Both the position numbers and the translations under genes were made by a program. Positions 1 to 11,835 of a stretch of 64,000 nt of DNA are shown here, piece after piece; positions within the stretch are counted from its first letter, which is position 1, and each line of letters starts with the position of its first letter. The stretch is from Spongilla lacustris (taxonomy: Eukaryota > Porifera > Demospongiae > Spongillida > Spongillidae). Location: positions 9,392,815 through 9,456,814 of the forward strand of contig OX442417.1 in assembly GCA_949361645.1 (NCBI GenBank). Reading direction: 5' to 3'. Below the pieces are notes generated by a model, which ran no database searches, was not told the DNA's origin, and saw only the letters and a list, made by a program, of their open reading frames with translations.

Positions 1-1538
1 TGCATGCAAAGTTCTCTGAACTGCTCATGAATAGTGGGAATTATGGAGGAGGATTAGAATTGTGTGTTCAAAAAAAGTTACATTTGGTAGTTATTATTTC
101 ATAATGTGTGAGATTCAAGTACAATACAGAAATTAAGAAAAACTACCTGACAGCAACTACATCCTCTCACAGTACACACACTATGTCACTTTTGGTATGT
201 AATGTAAAAAAAAAAAGAGGCTAATAATAAATGGCACTGCTTGGGTGAGCCAACTTTTAATGTCTATTTGCGCCTGTGTGCACACTGTAAGCACTGTACA
301 CACAGGTGTTCACAGTTCTCTCTCTGCACTATTTGATAAAGATGAGCAGTGTTCTGGATTTTATGCATAAAAAGACTTTTGGATGGGTGGATACTGATAA
401 AAATAATAAAAGGTTATTTTATTTACTAATCACAAAGTTGGTTCAAAATCAGCTCACGCTCGCGCAGTACATTCATTCATGCTTGCTAGGTTACTTTTTA
501 AACAACACCATTCAACGAAGGTATTGGAAATCTACTCGAAACCATTGAGGATCAGATCCAGGACCCTTTTGTACCTACATGTATAGAGGAGGAGCCAGGA
601 CCTTCAGGCTTAATTTTGAGCATTGTTTGAAAACTCAGTCGGCATACAGACCTTCTAGGGCGTTAAGAAATCTATGCAGAATTTTCAGCAGACAGCTGGT
701 ATTACAGGAAGTGTTTCGAAGTAGGGATATAGCTATGGCTTTTTTAAACGTCTTTACACATACAGATGAGAACAAGGCAGCAGTGGTACCAGCATGCACG
801 GACAAAGGAGGAGTGGCAAGGGATTTACAGTGAGTCCCCAGTGACGATGTGCCAGACAAGTGAGAACATGTAGGTAGAGCAGTTGAACAGAGCGTGTACT
901 ATGTAATTTGTAATGAAGCCAGTGAAGGGAGAGTGCATAGACTCAGATGAGAAGGAGGAATTTGAAGCCAGGGCTACATGGGTGATTCTGGCTGAAGCAG
1001 ATGTTAAGCATGAACTAGTCAGCTGTGACAGGGGCCGCTGCAGGATGTGTGCATGGTAGAATGATATGATGGAGGTGTGGCCCAATCCCCTGGTGAACCC
1101 GGGAAGCCAGAAGGTAGGAAGCTTCTGCACTGTACCTGTTCCCTGCTTCAAAGCTCTTAGGTGAAAACCTGAAACTTGCCATTTCACAAGCACACAAAAT
1201 TTGGTGTACCTATTGCATAATGGGTTTGCAAATATTTGGCAAACTTAAGTTATTAAATAATGTTTAGAGGTAGGTGTAGTGAAAATGAGTTTTAATACAA
1301 TGTAGAGTGTTAGTCAAATATAGAGCTTGAAACCAAGTGATCTATGCATTTAGCTGTTTAAAACTTATTTAAGAGTCCTGAACGAACCAGTAATTTAGGC
1401 ATACATTACAGCTTTTCAAACAGAAATGTTGATGCACAAGGAAGCAAATTTCATTGTACAAATTAATTGTAAACATAAATTTCCACCGTACTGTTTTGTG
1501 AGCCATAGTAAGCTAATATTGCATGGTTTCCTACTAAC
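1..1538. other. No supportable gene
   Basis: AT-rich sequence with only short, unconvincing open frames on both strands. I see no recognisable domain, no exon with good splice borders, no RNA gene and no terminal inverted repeat. The open frames at 306-548 and 579-833 have low-complexity or random-looking composition. Confidence 0.5.
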
Positions 1539-1830
1539 CTCTGACTGTTGCAGTGTCCATAACTTTACGTTCCACAGGTCCTTCCACAAGCGTGCATTAT
1601 TTGCATGATTCATTAGGCCAGAGGTGAGTTCACCATCGTGTTTAGAGCACACTAATTTATCATAACCATGTTCAGATACATAGTTGACGTGGGCTTCTGT
1701 TAATGGGACAACTGATTGCATTATAACACTTGTCTCTTTGAAGGCTATTTCTTGATCCTGAATCGTGACCTTTTCTGTCACTCCTGTAGTGTTATGTACT
1801 ACTACTCTTGGTAGAACTGTGTGCACCTTG
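1539..1830 (-). CDS. Internal exon of an unknown protein
   Basis: A 97-codon open exon on the minus strand. A CAG acceptor lies just upstream (plus 1831 and above), and the exon ends in TCAGAG followed by the donor GTTAGTAGG. The peptide has no stop and a normal amino-acid mix. One segment reads VTEKVTIQDQEI, and the exon ends LWTLQQSE. That ending and the VTE...DQ segment weakly resemble the exon at 5968-6404, which reads VTEVIENVTTEDQ and ends ELQSE at the same splice phase, so the two may be repeats of one modular protein. I do not recognise the family. It could also be an old transposon exon. Confidence 0.45.
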
Positions 1831-3245
1831 CTGATATGGGAGCACAATGTAAAATGTACATTATGTCACTCATGCGCTGAATATTTTTAAATAACTGACA
1901 TAGAAATATTCATGTTCATCAACTATGTATAAACAGTGTGTACAGCAATCACTAGGCAAACAATGTACATGGACTTGCAATAACGCATAAAATGTGTCAA
2001 CTTAGACGGACACACATTAAAACGTGTTAGAAAATCTATTTGAACAGAGAATGAACTAATACTACCAAAAAAAAACCTTGGCATTCTCCAGCAAAGTCTA
2101 TATACATGTACATGTAACAGAGCACTACATAATCATATTTTAACGACATTAGATTTGGTGGTCGAGACACACTGATAGAATATTGAACAACAAAAGTAAC
2201 AGAAATATACAGCAACTGCCCTCAGTCATTTGAAACCCACAAATGTATACAAGTTATACGCACATTTGCTCGTAATTATAATTAAAAACAATCTCAGTCC
2301 CAATACACAGGATATCATTGCATACATGTATATAAACTAATCTTTAACCCATACATGTATGAGACATCTTTTTGTATGCTCTCTACTGAAAATCTTTTTA
2401 AAGTTGCTAAGTATATATTGCAAAATTACCTTTACTAGGTATAAAACAAAATGCAATGTGTAATCATAAATAATTTAATTTGACAATGGTTAATGAAGAG
2501 TCTTATCGATGCAAAGTGTGCCCAAAGCTAGATTCCAAGCTGTGAGCACTGTGTCTAAAGATAGCTGTGACATTTACGTAGTTGAATAACTTTTCCTGTA
2601 TCTTACATGTACATACACGACAATTGTATGCAAATTGTAAAGCAAAACATCGCAAACGCTAGTTTCACCTGGATTTCCACTAGATTAACCTAGCTTTTTT
2701 ACCGGGCACCTACTGTATAAATTAATTATGTGAAGTGATTGCATGTAAAGGGAAAAGAAACTAATGGCCATTGGCACAGGAAGCGGAGCCTGGAGAGTTA
2801 AGGTTAATTAAAGTGATTATGACCAACCAAAGGATCAAATGGTAAAAAAAAACCAGAAACAGTAGAGTGGAACCACGTATAAATGATCCAGTAATGGCAC
2901 CGTGTTTCTATGCAACCTATGCTTTTTATATATTATTATTTACATGCATAGCTTTGTAGTGACATAAAGGGGATAATAAGAGACTTTATTTGAAAAAAAA
3001 AATTATTTGATTTTTTATTTTGCATTTTTTCAAGTTTATAATTGAAATTACAACACAACATTATATCAGAGGCTCGGTAGGTGAGTTTTACTTTTACAGC
3101 CCGGCATAGCATTGATGTCACTGATGTTGTTGGAGTATGATCTGGTTGTGTAGTTGGGGGTGGGGGGGGGGGGGGTGGGAGGGGCTGCTGATGGTAGATC
3201 TTGTGCAGATCCCTGTTGTTTGAACAATGGGCTTGCCAATAACCT
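1831..3245. other. Intronic or intergenic DNA, nothing recognised
   Basis: AT-rich with short ACATGT runs (for example near 2101-2115). A G-rich tract of about 30 bases lies at 3154-3186. No convincing exon is seen. The minus-strand open frame at 2936-3121 is low-complexity (Lys/Asn/Phe-rich) and is not supported. Confidence 0.5.
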
Positions 3246-3520
3246 TTACCTAGTACCTAGAACGTAGCTCTCATCCGGGTCCTCTACTGTCACTCTTTTG
3301 CTTTTCGAATGTCCTACTGGCCATGGGTTGTAGGTCAGATGGAAGTACCACTTTCCCCTGACACTACGGAAACGGATCGTCTCATCCCCACTTTTAATGG
3401 ATGTGCAAGTAATCTGTCCTGATAAGAGCTTTTCCCACTCTCTCTCGTGCACTGGTTTAATTTCTTTCCACCAAGGCTTGCCATAGAGTAGGGTTGAGCC
3501 AAAACGCAGCGCACGCACGA
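3246..3520 (-). CDS. Exon of an unknown protein
   Basis: A minus-strand open segment of about 90 codons beginning after a TTCCAG acceptor (plus 3521 and above). It closes with either an in-frame TAA at 3246-3248 or donors at plus 3250-3256. The composition is globular: it includes HEREWEKLL and VRGKWYFHLTYNPW, with many aromatic and charged residues. No family is recognised. It may belong to the same minus-strand gene as 1539-1830 and 5968-6404, but the splicing between them cannot be traced from sequence alone. A retroelement origin is possible, because a retroelement fragment lies about 0.6 kb away on the same strand. Confidence 0.4.
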
Positions 3521-4136
3521 CTGGAATGTATATTTAACGCCCGTTAACAATAATAAAAGGAGTTAATTTTTAATAACTGTACAATAAACCCAATTTGTGT
3601 GAAAAAGATGGCAGCTCTCTAGGCTATTGTCGTTTTTGAATTATTTTGAACAAACGGTAAGTGGTGCATTGCTATTTAAAGTAAGTATAGGTATAGGAAT
3701 CACTGAAGTTTGATCGAACCACACAGTGAGACCCATTACTATATCCTAGAAAGTGCAGTGAACGCGTGAGCGTGGTTGAGTAAAGTTGGGTCACGTCGAA
3801 TTAAAACAACTGAAGGTTTGTACGGACCAAAAACACCCTAGTGATTTAGTTTGGGTCTCCCGCTACTTAAAAATGTGTTTGTCATCATTGCACCACTTAA
3901 AATGGCCGAGATATTTTTCAAACCACACCAGAATTCCTTATACGAAGTTCCACTCTAGTGACTTTTGTTATATTCACTAGTAAGACATGAGCATATTGCA
4001 TGGCTAGATCTATGTAGCATGCACTAATATTATAAGCATCGGGTTGGCTAGTGACAAGAAGAGTGATCACTACATGTACATGTATACAGTTCTATTAATA
4101 TAAATTCATTACTTTGGCTGACTTTACTCCAAGGGA

Positions 4137-4272
4137 TGGTCCGTAAACATTGGTCTTTGGTGAGGTTACTTCCTGCCTCCACCTTAACACTCAGGTGGGC
4201 CCTGCGACAGGTCTCAGCAAGGGTATCACACAGTTTATTATGGCGGGTTACAACATCTCCAGCACGCTTGCA
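4137..4272 (-). pseudogene. Retroelement 3'-domain fragment
   Basis: The minus-strand translation of about 45 residues contains GDVVTRHNKL, AETCRRAHLSVKVEAG and NLTKDQ. I recall this block from the C-terminal part of retroelement-type proteins that are abundant in sponge, coral and mollusc predictions. It is cut at both ends with no reverse transcriptase alongside, so it is a dead remnant. The next block of the same domain type appears on the plus strand at 49520-50408. The family assignment is from memory of typical sequences, not from a search. Confidence 0.55.
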
Positions 4273-5967
4273 GGTGAGTGCATGATGGCCAAGGGGATCA
4301 AGTACTTATAAATATTAATAAAGTTGATTTCTTAATACATTCAAACAAGATATAATGACCGTTCATTTACATGTATTTCAAGTTAATAATATCCAAGTTA
4401 ATAAATTTTAGGTACACTAATTATAATCTGCAAACTAATATCATTTATTAGTGAAAAAAAAAATTAATGCACTCTATATATGAGTTTTTGAGAATCAGTC
4501 TTCCTATTTGTTATACAACAATTACCAGTTAACCAACTGCTTGTGATTAATTTACCCTTGATTGTGGAACACCCTGTACTTGAACAATGTACGTAGCACA
4601 TATGTAAGATTCACTTACAAAATCTTAACACTTATATGGGGAAAGGGTACACTTCACAAGCACATTCACAAAGCTCACCCACACTTGCACAGTTGCACCT
4701 ACATGATTGTAGCTGGTCGCAAGGCAAAACTGCATATGTCATCCCCATCTGCTTTCTAATGTATGAAGGGATGGGTTGTATAATCCAATGCAGGATGTAT
4801 CTACATGTACATGTACAATGTGGTACAGAGACAATCATGTACATTTATACTAGATTCATGTGCATCACAACTGAAAAATTATACAGTATTGTTATTAATC
4901 CTACTTGTATACAAATAGAAATACACTGTAAGCAAACAAGAGATTGTGATTGTACATGTAGGTACACACACATATGTTTAGTTACAAGCAATGTCATTAA
5001 GTTTGCATTGCACACAAGGATGTGACTGCTGAATATATATGTCATACTGGTCATAATTTTTCTGTCAGTTGTATTGCACATGTAAGGTTACTTTAGTTCC
5101 TAAACAAAATCAAAAGTCTACTACACTATTTGTATATACATGAACAAATATTGTGTACAAAGGAGATTCTAACTAGCTGACCTTTCAGTGCTACTTTGCA
5201 ATAAACCGTTTCCATTGACATGTAAGAAATATACTTGAACCTACTATTATAGAATTGCAAAACACGACATTAGGGGAATTTGAATCACCTGCCCAGCATT
5301 TGTTTATAACTTCTGAGTCATATGAGATTGTTTATGTATTATCTGGCTTCTCTTAAAAGTATAAAACTACAACCGATTAAGTGACTTCCTGAATTGCATA
5401 GCATTTCATTTTCAGTAAATACCATAAATAAGTAGTAATGAGCCCATTTTATGCTGGACTGTGCTAAATATTTGTGTATACATGTACATGTACATGTAAA
5501 CGTGTAAGTGTAACATTATAGTGTCCAATTTCAAACAGTTTATAATGTATCAGCGGCATCCTTTAACAACACATTTTAGAGGGAATAGTATTTAGTATGC
5601 CGTTTGATTGTGCGTGCAATTTGAAGCCCCAAAATCAGCTACCAAGAACACAGTCACAGGAACCACACCAAATTTGGTTAGCTGAGAATGGGACATCATG
5701 TGAGCTTTGTACCCAATTGCATGCCACAGTATAATATCCCTGTGTGCTGTTATCAGAAAGTATTGAGCGACTAGCACAAAGCATACCACTCTGGTTCCAG
5801 TACTGGTACCAAATGCTACTTCTACTAAGTTGACCAGATACAAACAGTGTATGTAAGGAGTCTGTGTTTGTGAGGAGACTAGACCATGAATTGATTCACC
5901 TTTGGCTATGCTTATAAGTAAATGATATCTACATGTACATGTACATATTTAAGTACATGTAACTAAC

Positions 5968-6404
5968 CTCTGACTGCAACTCATTTGTTACTAACAATGT
6001 CATGTTCCTGCCCATGGACGCATCATCTGCAGGACATGATAGGCTGCAGCAGCTGTCATTTACATATCCAGAAGACTGTTGGACAGCAGTATCTGTTGAT
6101 GGGCTTCTATCCATATGGGCCTCGATATGCAGCCCATAATGTGGTACCACGACACATACATGTAGGTTGTGTTGATCCTCAGTTGTGACATTTTCAATCA
6201 CCTCAGTTACATGTATGGATGGGCTTCTATCCATATGGGCCTCGATATGCAGCCCATAATGTGGTACCATGACACATAGGTTGTGTTGATCCTCAGTTGT
6301 GACATTTTCAATCACCTCAGTTACATGTATGGATATATTTGATACCATTTCATACATGTATGCTCCGGTGATGTTCATACATGTACATGTATATTTCAGT
6401 GACT
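5968..6404 (-). CDS. Exon with in-frame tandem duplication, unknown protein
   Basis: A minus-strand open exon of about 145 codons, running from after a TTACAG acceptor (plus 6405 and above) to the donor GTTAGTTAC (plus 5961-5967). Its peptide contains two nearly identical modules of 38 and 40 residues, each running from IHVTEVIENVTTEDQHNL to VPHYGLHIEAHMDRSP. It then has a Cys/Ser-rich stretch and ends TNELQSE. The frame stays open through both copies, and the copies differ by exactly six bases (ACATGT), so the reading frame is kept. No domain is recognised. The end resembles the exon at 1539-1830. Being coding is well supported; identity is not. Confidence 0.5.
6098..6331 (-). repeat. Coding tandem duplication, 120 and 114 bp
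   Basis: Two head-to-tail copies with a 120-bp period, differing by one ACATGT hexamer and a few substitutions. Both lie inside the minus-strand exon 5968-6404. Confidence 0.9.
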
Positions 6405-6548
6405 GTAAGCTCACCCTGGTACTGTATGAAAAGCAATAGGTAAATGTACAGCATTATCTCTAAGTAACCATAACTACAACCACTCATCAACATCATCAGA
6501 ACTCAAACATGTATCTTATAGCAATGTGAGGTTTATATTTTACTTTAA

Positions 6549-7479
6549 CACCGTGTCCGTGAAATTCGAATGTTTTTTGGTCGAACTCAACTTTCTAAAC
6601 ATTAGTCGGAACGCCCCTATTGTCTGGAAAAGCATATTTTTTGTACAGTTCAACTATCGCCAACACATTTGGCGTTATTGTCTGCCTTATATCTATCATG
6701 GACACTTCCCTGTATGTGTTCAAAGTGATGCGGTTTTATGTTTTTTGGTTACGAAGCGTTGCGGAGGACACTTTTATCCTAGACAATTAAGAGCCGCTTT
6801 GGATACGAATTTAAATGTCTTTTGGTACGAATAGGAGGCCACAATGAATACTGTGTTGGCAGTTAGCTTAGTTCTTGTACAAAACTCACTTACAGTTATT
6901 TACCTCGTTTGAGGACTTACATAGATCAGTGTAGTTGATTTATATCTGGGTACGAGATAATCAAATAACCGGACGGGAACGAACAACGGGAGGAAAGAGG
7001 GCGGTGTACTTGTCTCACGTGGTGCATATTATCGCAGTGACGTATTGTAATTCAGGCTCGCGTGACGTCAATAAACACGTAAAATTACATTACTATGGCC
7101 AAAATTAGGCGTTTTGGTCCGGAGTCGAGATACAAAAGAGTTTTATTACTTGTTTCTACACTAACATGATAGGTTATTGCCAGAAGTTGTTCAAGTGCTA
7201 CCTATCCGATCCAGTTGAGCATGTCTATGTTGTTTTTAAATTCCGAAACCTTGTCAGAAAAGTGTCCCTTTTCCGGCAACAGTCTTACCCTCTCAACTCT
7301 AAACAAACGCAGGTCCTTGGCGGAAGTGGTTACAAGGCTGACAGTAGCTCCAAACATCGTGTGGGGAGTTGAACTACTACACCGGTATTTGTGGCTATTG
7401 GAACCCTTCCGACTAATTTTCCAAAAAGTAAGTTCGACAAAATAGGCCAAAAAAACATTCGAAATTCACGGACACGGTG
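6549..7479. mobile_element. Non-autonomous DNA transposon with TTAA target duplication
   Basis: The outer ends are inverted copies of CACCGTGTCCGTGAA, and the similarity continues inward through a T-rich stretch into blocks that both contain ATTAGTCGGAA. TTAA directly flanks both ends (6545-6548 and 7480-7483), which is the target duplication of piggyBac- and Kolobok-type elements. Inside I see no transposase, only short random frames, so this is a deletion derivative mobilised in trans. Superfamily (piggyBac or Kolobok) is undecided. Confidence 0.75.
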
Positions 7480-7490
7480 TTAAATATACG

Positions 7491-7767
7491 CAAGATATAA
7501 AAAAAAATTCTCTCTGAGAAAGTTAGTGGTATATAGGATTTGAAGGCAATGGTGGTGTAAAAAGGAAGGGAACAAGAGATTCAGTGGAGATACAATAATT
7601 ATTCCTATATTTAGCAACATAATTGTAATGACGTTCTATACAGTGCTAAATATAGGAATTATTATTGTATCTCCACTGATCCCTTGTTCCCTTCATTTTT
7701 ACACCACCATTGCCTTCAAATCCTATATACCACTAACTTTCTCAGAGAGAATGTTTCTTACATCTTG
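7491..7767. mobile_element. Palindromic MITE, family 1 copy 1
   Basis: An almost perfect inverted repeat of about 277 bp. Both arms contain CTCTCTGAGAAAGTTAGTGG, GATTTGAAGGCAATGGTG and an AGTGGAGATACAATAAT block, separated by a loop of about 35 bases. It sits directly beside the TTAA element. A diverged copy occurs at 25677-25942 and a single arm at about 30180-30275. Confidence 0.85.
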
Positions 7768-8003
7768 TTTCATTCATTTTTTAAATAAGGACTACTAGTA
7801 TATAAGTGTACATGTAGTACAATGTAGAAGTAAATACGATTGTACGATAAAATCCAGCCATTGTAATTCCCATGTTTATTGCCTAGCAACACAGTTATGT
7901 TACATTTGCAGCTGTTCCATTAGTTCGAAACTCGCGTACCAAGCTTTCCCTCTGAGTTCAGTTCATAACGTCGCATCTTAGAAGCTCGCACCGCAACAGA
8001 ATT

Positions 8004-8178
8004 CTATTCCTGTTGCCACCTCTTAGAAGCTCGGTTCAACTCCAGATTTGCTCTGTACATGTCACGAGCAGACGCCCGCCTTTGTTCAGCATCAGCATCG
8101 TACCGAACTTGGGAGGACTCTAACTCATAGTCTCGATTTAGGAGGTATTCCTCTCGTTGCTTAGCTTTCCTCTTTCAT
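8004..8178 (-). pseudogene. Arg/Lys-rich transposon-type ORF remnant
   Basis: The minus-strand translation gives about 58 residues ending at a TAG. It is built of short repeats such as KQREEYLLNRDYELE, VRYDADAEQRRASARD and YRANLELNRASKRWQQE. Arrays of this basic, RRA/KR-rich type are common in transposon-associated proteins of sponges and other marine invertebrates. The frame closes on both sides and nothing else of the parent element is seen. The family statement is from general knowledge. Confidence 0.5.
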
Positions 8179-8189
8179 AGCCGTTAGGG

Positions 8190-9420
8190 CATTTTGACAA
8201 AAACAACTTCGCTAGCTAAAAGTGGTGAGCAAAACTAAAAACACAAATGAAACTCCCACGATACACAATTCTTATTATACGTGAAACATTGTCATGGAAA
8301 CGGTTTTATATAGCGATTATGTATATCTTGGCGTGGGAGAACAGCTGCAAATTACGTATATTGGTTACATGCTATATCTGATACCTGAAGAGGTATTGTC
8401 AGATTTTTCTACGATTTTTGGTGTAACTGGCGCTCTTTAAAACCTTTCCTATCACGAGTTATACTCACCCATAAAGACAACGACGACTATGGACAAATTA
8501 CGGTCTGGGAACGAGAACTACGAGCTTTTTTGTTTTCTTAAAGTAAACGGTCTGGCGACTTGAACAAAACATGAAAACGATCGTCATTCCATTGTGAATT
8601 GATAGCAATATAGAGCTACACTATCCGTTTCTCGGTTCGTGAGTTATACGCGGGACGCGTTTTTGTAATGATATTCATGATACGGCACAAATCCTCGATT
8701 ATTAGTTCATACGTTGTGGGCATGTGCGTCATTTTAACTTTAATGAATGTTTAATGTCCTGGGCGTGGTGTCACAGTGTAGACTTTAGGGTACACGAAAC
8801 ACTTTTTTGTGCGCTCTACCATTTCAGTATTCTAGTGAAGTTTGACCGTTTTGTCCCGGCATTGTATACATGTATACAATGACCTTCTACTGGTCTTATA
8901 GCAACTCTTCCAACAACTCGTCACAGCGGTGGTAACAATGAAACGAAAACTACTAAATTATAATATAATGTAACACAATAACAAAAAAACCTCACGATAC
9001 AGATGCATATGAGCAATCTATAAAATAGAGTAGAGAGGTGCTCCATCATCCATCCCAAGTCCACTCCTCCACTTCACCCCTTAGACACAAGCTGGTTGCC
9101 TTATGATAGCAAAGGCTAACATATCCACATATTTGGAAATAGGTCTTATCGCTTTTGTAAGCCAGGTTTGCTACGCTATTTTCCCTTGGAAATGTTCGGC
9201 CTACATGTATCTGTGTAGACCACTGACAGCACTATTGGTATAAAGTTATCCCGCCGTTCAACACTTTAGACCAAAGATCGTTTTGTTTGAAACTGTCACA
9301 TACAATTGGCACAGCGGATCTCAGGTACTCAGCATATAAATGAAAAAAAAAAAACAACATTCCATTAAGAATTTAAACATTCCTCAGAATTTACTACTTT
9401 CAAATTACGCTATGAGAAAT
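8190..9420. other. No gene recognised
   Basis: About 1.2 kb of mixed, stop-rich sequence between two transposons. I see no exon with credible splice borders and no clear inverted-repeat ends. It may be old element debris. Confidence 0.45.
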
Positions 9421-9421
9421 A

Positions 9422-9481
9422 AGGGTTGAGTCTAATATCTTAAACCAAGTGCTGCGCTGTGGCTGTTAGACTCAACCCTAA
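9422..9481. repeat. Short stem-loop
   Basis: AGGGTTGAGTCTAA and its inverse TTAGACTCAACCCT are separated by about 31 bases, giving a strong hairpin. It lies about 50 bp outside the hAT element that follows. It could be a tiny MITE or a solo pair of termini. Confidence 0.75.
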
Positions 9482-10149
9482 GTCTATTGTTTGGTGAGTG
9501 ATGTGTTTGCAGAATTTTGTCCCTCCAAACAGTGTTGCCGCGTTTGGACCGTCAACCGTGAAAACCGGCAATCAGCTGATACGGTAGGCCTGACCGTGTC
9601 CGTGACCGCCAGAAAAAATGCATGACGTAATACTGGTCGTGAATCACTAAACCGCCAGTTTTTTTAGCAAAATAACCGGGAATCGTAAAAAATTTACACG
9701 GTTACCAAGTATGTATGATGTATACATTTTGCAGTAGTCGTGATCGGAGCCTGTCATGCAGGACTAGCATGGAGGTGTGAACTACTCAGCAAGAGCAGGC
9801 AAAAGCCTGCCCCTGCCAGTGAGGTGTTGCTACTGACAAGCACATGCATGCCTAGCATTCATGTGATTACATGTATATGCAGAGATTATATATAGAACAC
9901 TATATAAAAGCACATGCATGATTTTTCTTGCTATTGCCGTTTGTGTGCAGGGATCTATTACAGAGCCGTTAGCCATACATACGTTGGCGCAAGCGCTTAA
10001 GTCCTCAAGTTTACAGTCTTCCGGATGGACCAATCTGCAGGATCCAGATCTGAATCAGATGACATATATCAGTCAGTGGTGCGGGAGAGCCTCCTGCTGC
10101 TAAGAAAGTGAAACAGTGCGGCCCTACTAGTACAGAACTGAAACCTGCT

Positions 10150-10975
10150 GACGTTAATGTCTATTGTCCTGAATGTCCACCCGGGGGTACAATTGGACAC
10201 CCGGGTGGACAGCAAAAAAAGTTTTTACCGTTCGGTCACGGAAGTGACACGGCTGCATTTAACGGTACTGGCTTACAGAACAAGTCTTTTCAGGATCGGG
10301 CCGAGATAAGTAAAGCTTAAAACCTTTCGGTACTCGTAAAACGACCCGTGCTAGCGGACCTATCCATTAAGCTCCGTGCATGCGGATCGGTCGGAGCGTA
10401 CGTAATGGATAGGTCCGCTAGCACGGGTCGTTTTACGAGTACCTAAAGGATTTAAACCTTACTTATCTCGGCCCGATCCTGAAATGACTTGTTCTGTAAG
10501 CCAGTAACGTTAATGTCTATTGTCCTGAATGTCCACCCGGGGGTACCATTGTATACCCGGGTGGACAGCAAAAAAAAAGGTTTTGCTGTTCGGTCATGGA
10601 AGGGACCTAGTGGCATTTAACGGTACTGGCTTATAGTATAAGTCTTTTCAGGATTGGGCCGAGATAAGCAAGGCTTAAATCCTTTTGGTACATGTAGAAC
10701 GAGCCGTACTAGCGGGCCTATCCATTACGCTCCGTGCATGCGGATCGGTCGGAGCGTAATGGATAGGTCCGCTAGCACGGGTCGTTTTACGAGTACCGAA
10801 AGGTTTTAAGCCTTACTTATCTCGGCCCGATCCTGAAAAGACTTGTTCTGTAAGCCAGTACCCTTAAATGCAGCCAGGTCCATTCCGTGACCGAACGGCA
10901 AAAACTTTTTTTGCTGTCCACCCGGGTGTCCAATTGTACCCCCGGGTGGACATTCAGGACAATAGACATTAAGGG
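10150..10975. repeat. Double palindrome nested in the hAT element
   Basis: A block of about 170-240 bp appears four times in the order forward, inverse, forward, inverse. Each forward/inverse pair meets at a centre near GCTCCGTGCATGCGGATCG, around 10370-10400 and 10730-10760. Each arm also carries a smaller palindrome around GTCCACCCGGG...CCCGGGTGGAC. The outermost arms end near GTTAATGTCTATTG and its inverse. It was probably a palindromic MITE duplicated head to tail inside the hAT element. Confidence 0.8.
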
Positions 10976-11011
10976 TACATTCCATCCTTCTGGTCCTAAG
11001 TTTTTGAACGT

Positions 11012-11170
11012 GTGCATGGCTGTGGAAGCACTATAAGCTCTCTCCTCGCGCTAACTGTGACAAATGGGCTTTGTGTGCTTTATGCTAAAAGGGAGGTCTG
11101 TGAAACCGTTTGGATTCCTCGCAGTGATGGGTCTACTACAAGGATGAAAAAACATCTGATTGATGTTCAT
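11012..11170 (+). pseudogene. Decayed BED zinc-finger exon of hAT origin
   Basis: The open frame reads CVLYAKREV, then W, TTRMKKHLIDVH. BED fingers have a C-x2-C pair, a downstream Trp and an H-x3-5-H pair. Here the second cysteine is replaced by tyrosine (TAT where TGT is expected), while the TT-x-HL-x2-H part is intact. Its place at one end of the hAT element, just inside the terminus, is where such DNA-binding domains normally sit. No catalytic region follows. Confidence 0.55.
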
Positions 11171-11675
11171 AACATGTATGTTGGAGGCTTCATGCATCTG
11201 ATGCATGCATTCGTGGCTCATCCATGCATGCGTAACGACGGATGCATTTTTTGTGTTACAGTGAAGAGCCAGCTAAGCAGACTGACTCCAAGGGCGTAGC
11301 ATCGGCACAAGGGCGAGGAATAAAATTATTATTCATGTGTTTATTAATATACATGTAAGTATTATTTATCAAACGTTCAAGCATCTGGTTCGTCCATAAC
11401 CGTCTAGATTTTCCCGGTAACCGTCAACTTTGACCGGATGGATTGTAAACGGTCAGCTATCATCCACGAACGTGACCGGGATGATCCGGTACGGTTCGCA
11501 GTGATCGTGACCGGATCGATCGCGGCTGACCGCGGCAACACTGCCTCCAAAGTATGTGCACATGCAGTAGTAAGTGTCCATATTTATTAATGTATCTACC
11601 TAAAATTTACGTTGTACATCTAATAGGTTTCTACACTACTTAGATGTATCAGCAAACACAATAACTCCCACACAC

Positions 11676-11835
11676 CTGGCTGATGGCTGCTCATCCAGTA
11701 GGAGGATGCTGGTGGCTGATGGCATGGCCACACCCATGACATGATCAGTACTCCAATGTCTGGGGTAGTAGTGGGAGCAGCCCAAAATTTGGGTTGGGAA
11801 ATTCTGCATAGTGGACACAGAGGCCATCATGTCAA
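11676..11835 (-). CDS. Probable internal exon, unknown protein
   Basis: A minus-strand open exon of about 53 codons after a TTGCAAG acceptor (plus 11836 and above), ending CAGCCAG before the donor GTGTGTGGG (plus 11667-11675). The peptide contains MQNFPTQILGCSHYYPRHW and later SATSILLLDEQPSA, which looks globular. It lies downstream of, and may continue, the minus-strand gene at 12388-13612, but phase agreement could not be followed across the gap between 11835 and 12388. Family not recognised. Confidence 0.4.

Larger units (their letters stand above)
9530..11543. mobile_element. hAT-type transposon with exact 8-bp target duplication
   Basis: The termini are CAGTGTTGCCGCG and its inverse CGCGGCAACACTG. 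The flanking octamer CCTCCAAA is repeated exactly at 9522-9529 and 11544-11551, the expected hAT footprint. Inside are a decayed BED-type finger (11012-11170) and a large compound palindrome (about 10150-10975). No complete transposase is visible, so the copy is non-autonomous. An unrelated-bodied element with the same termini lies at 56413-57113. Confidence 0.88.
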
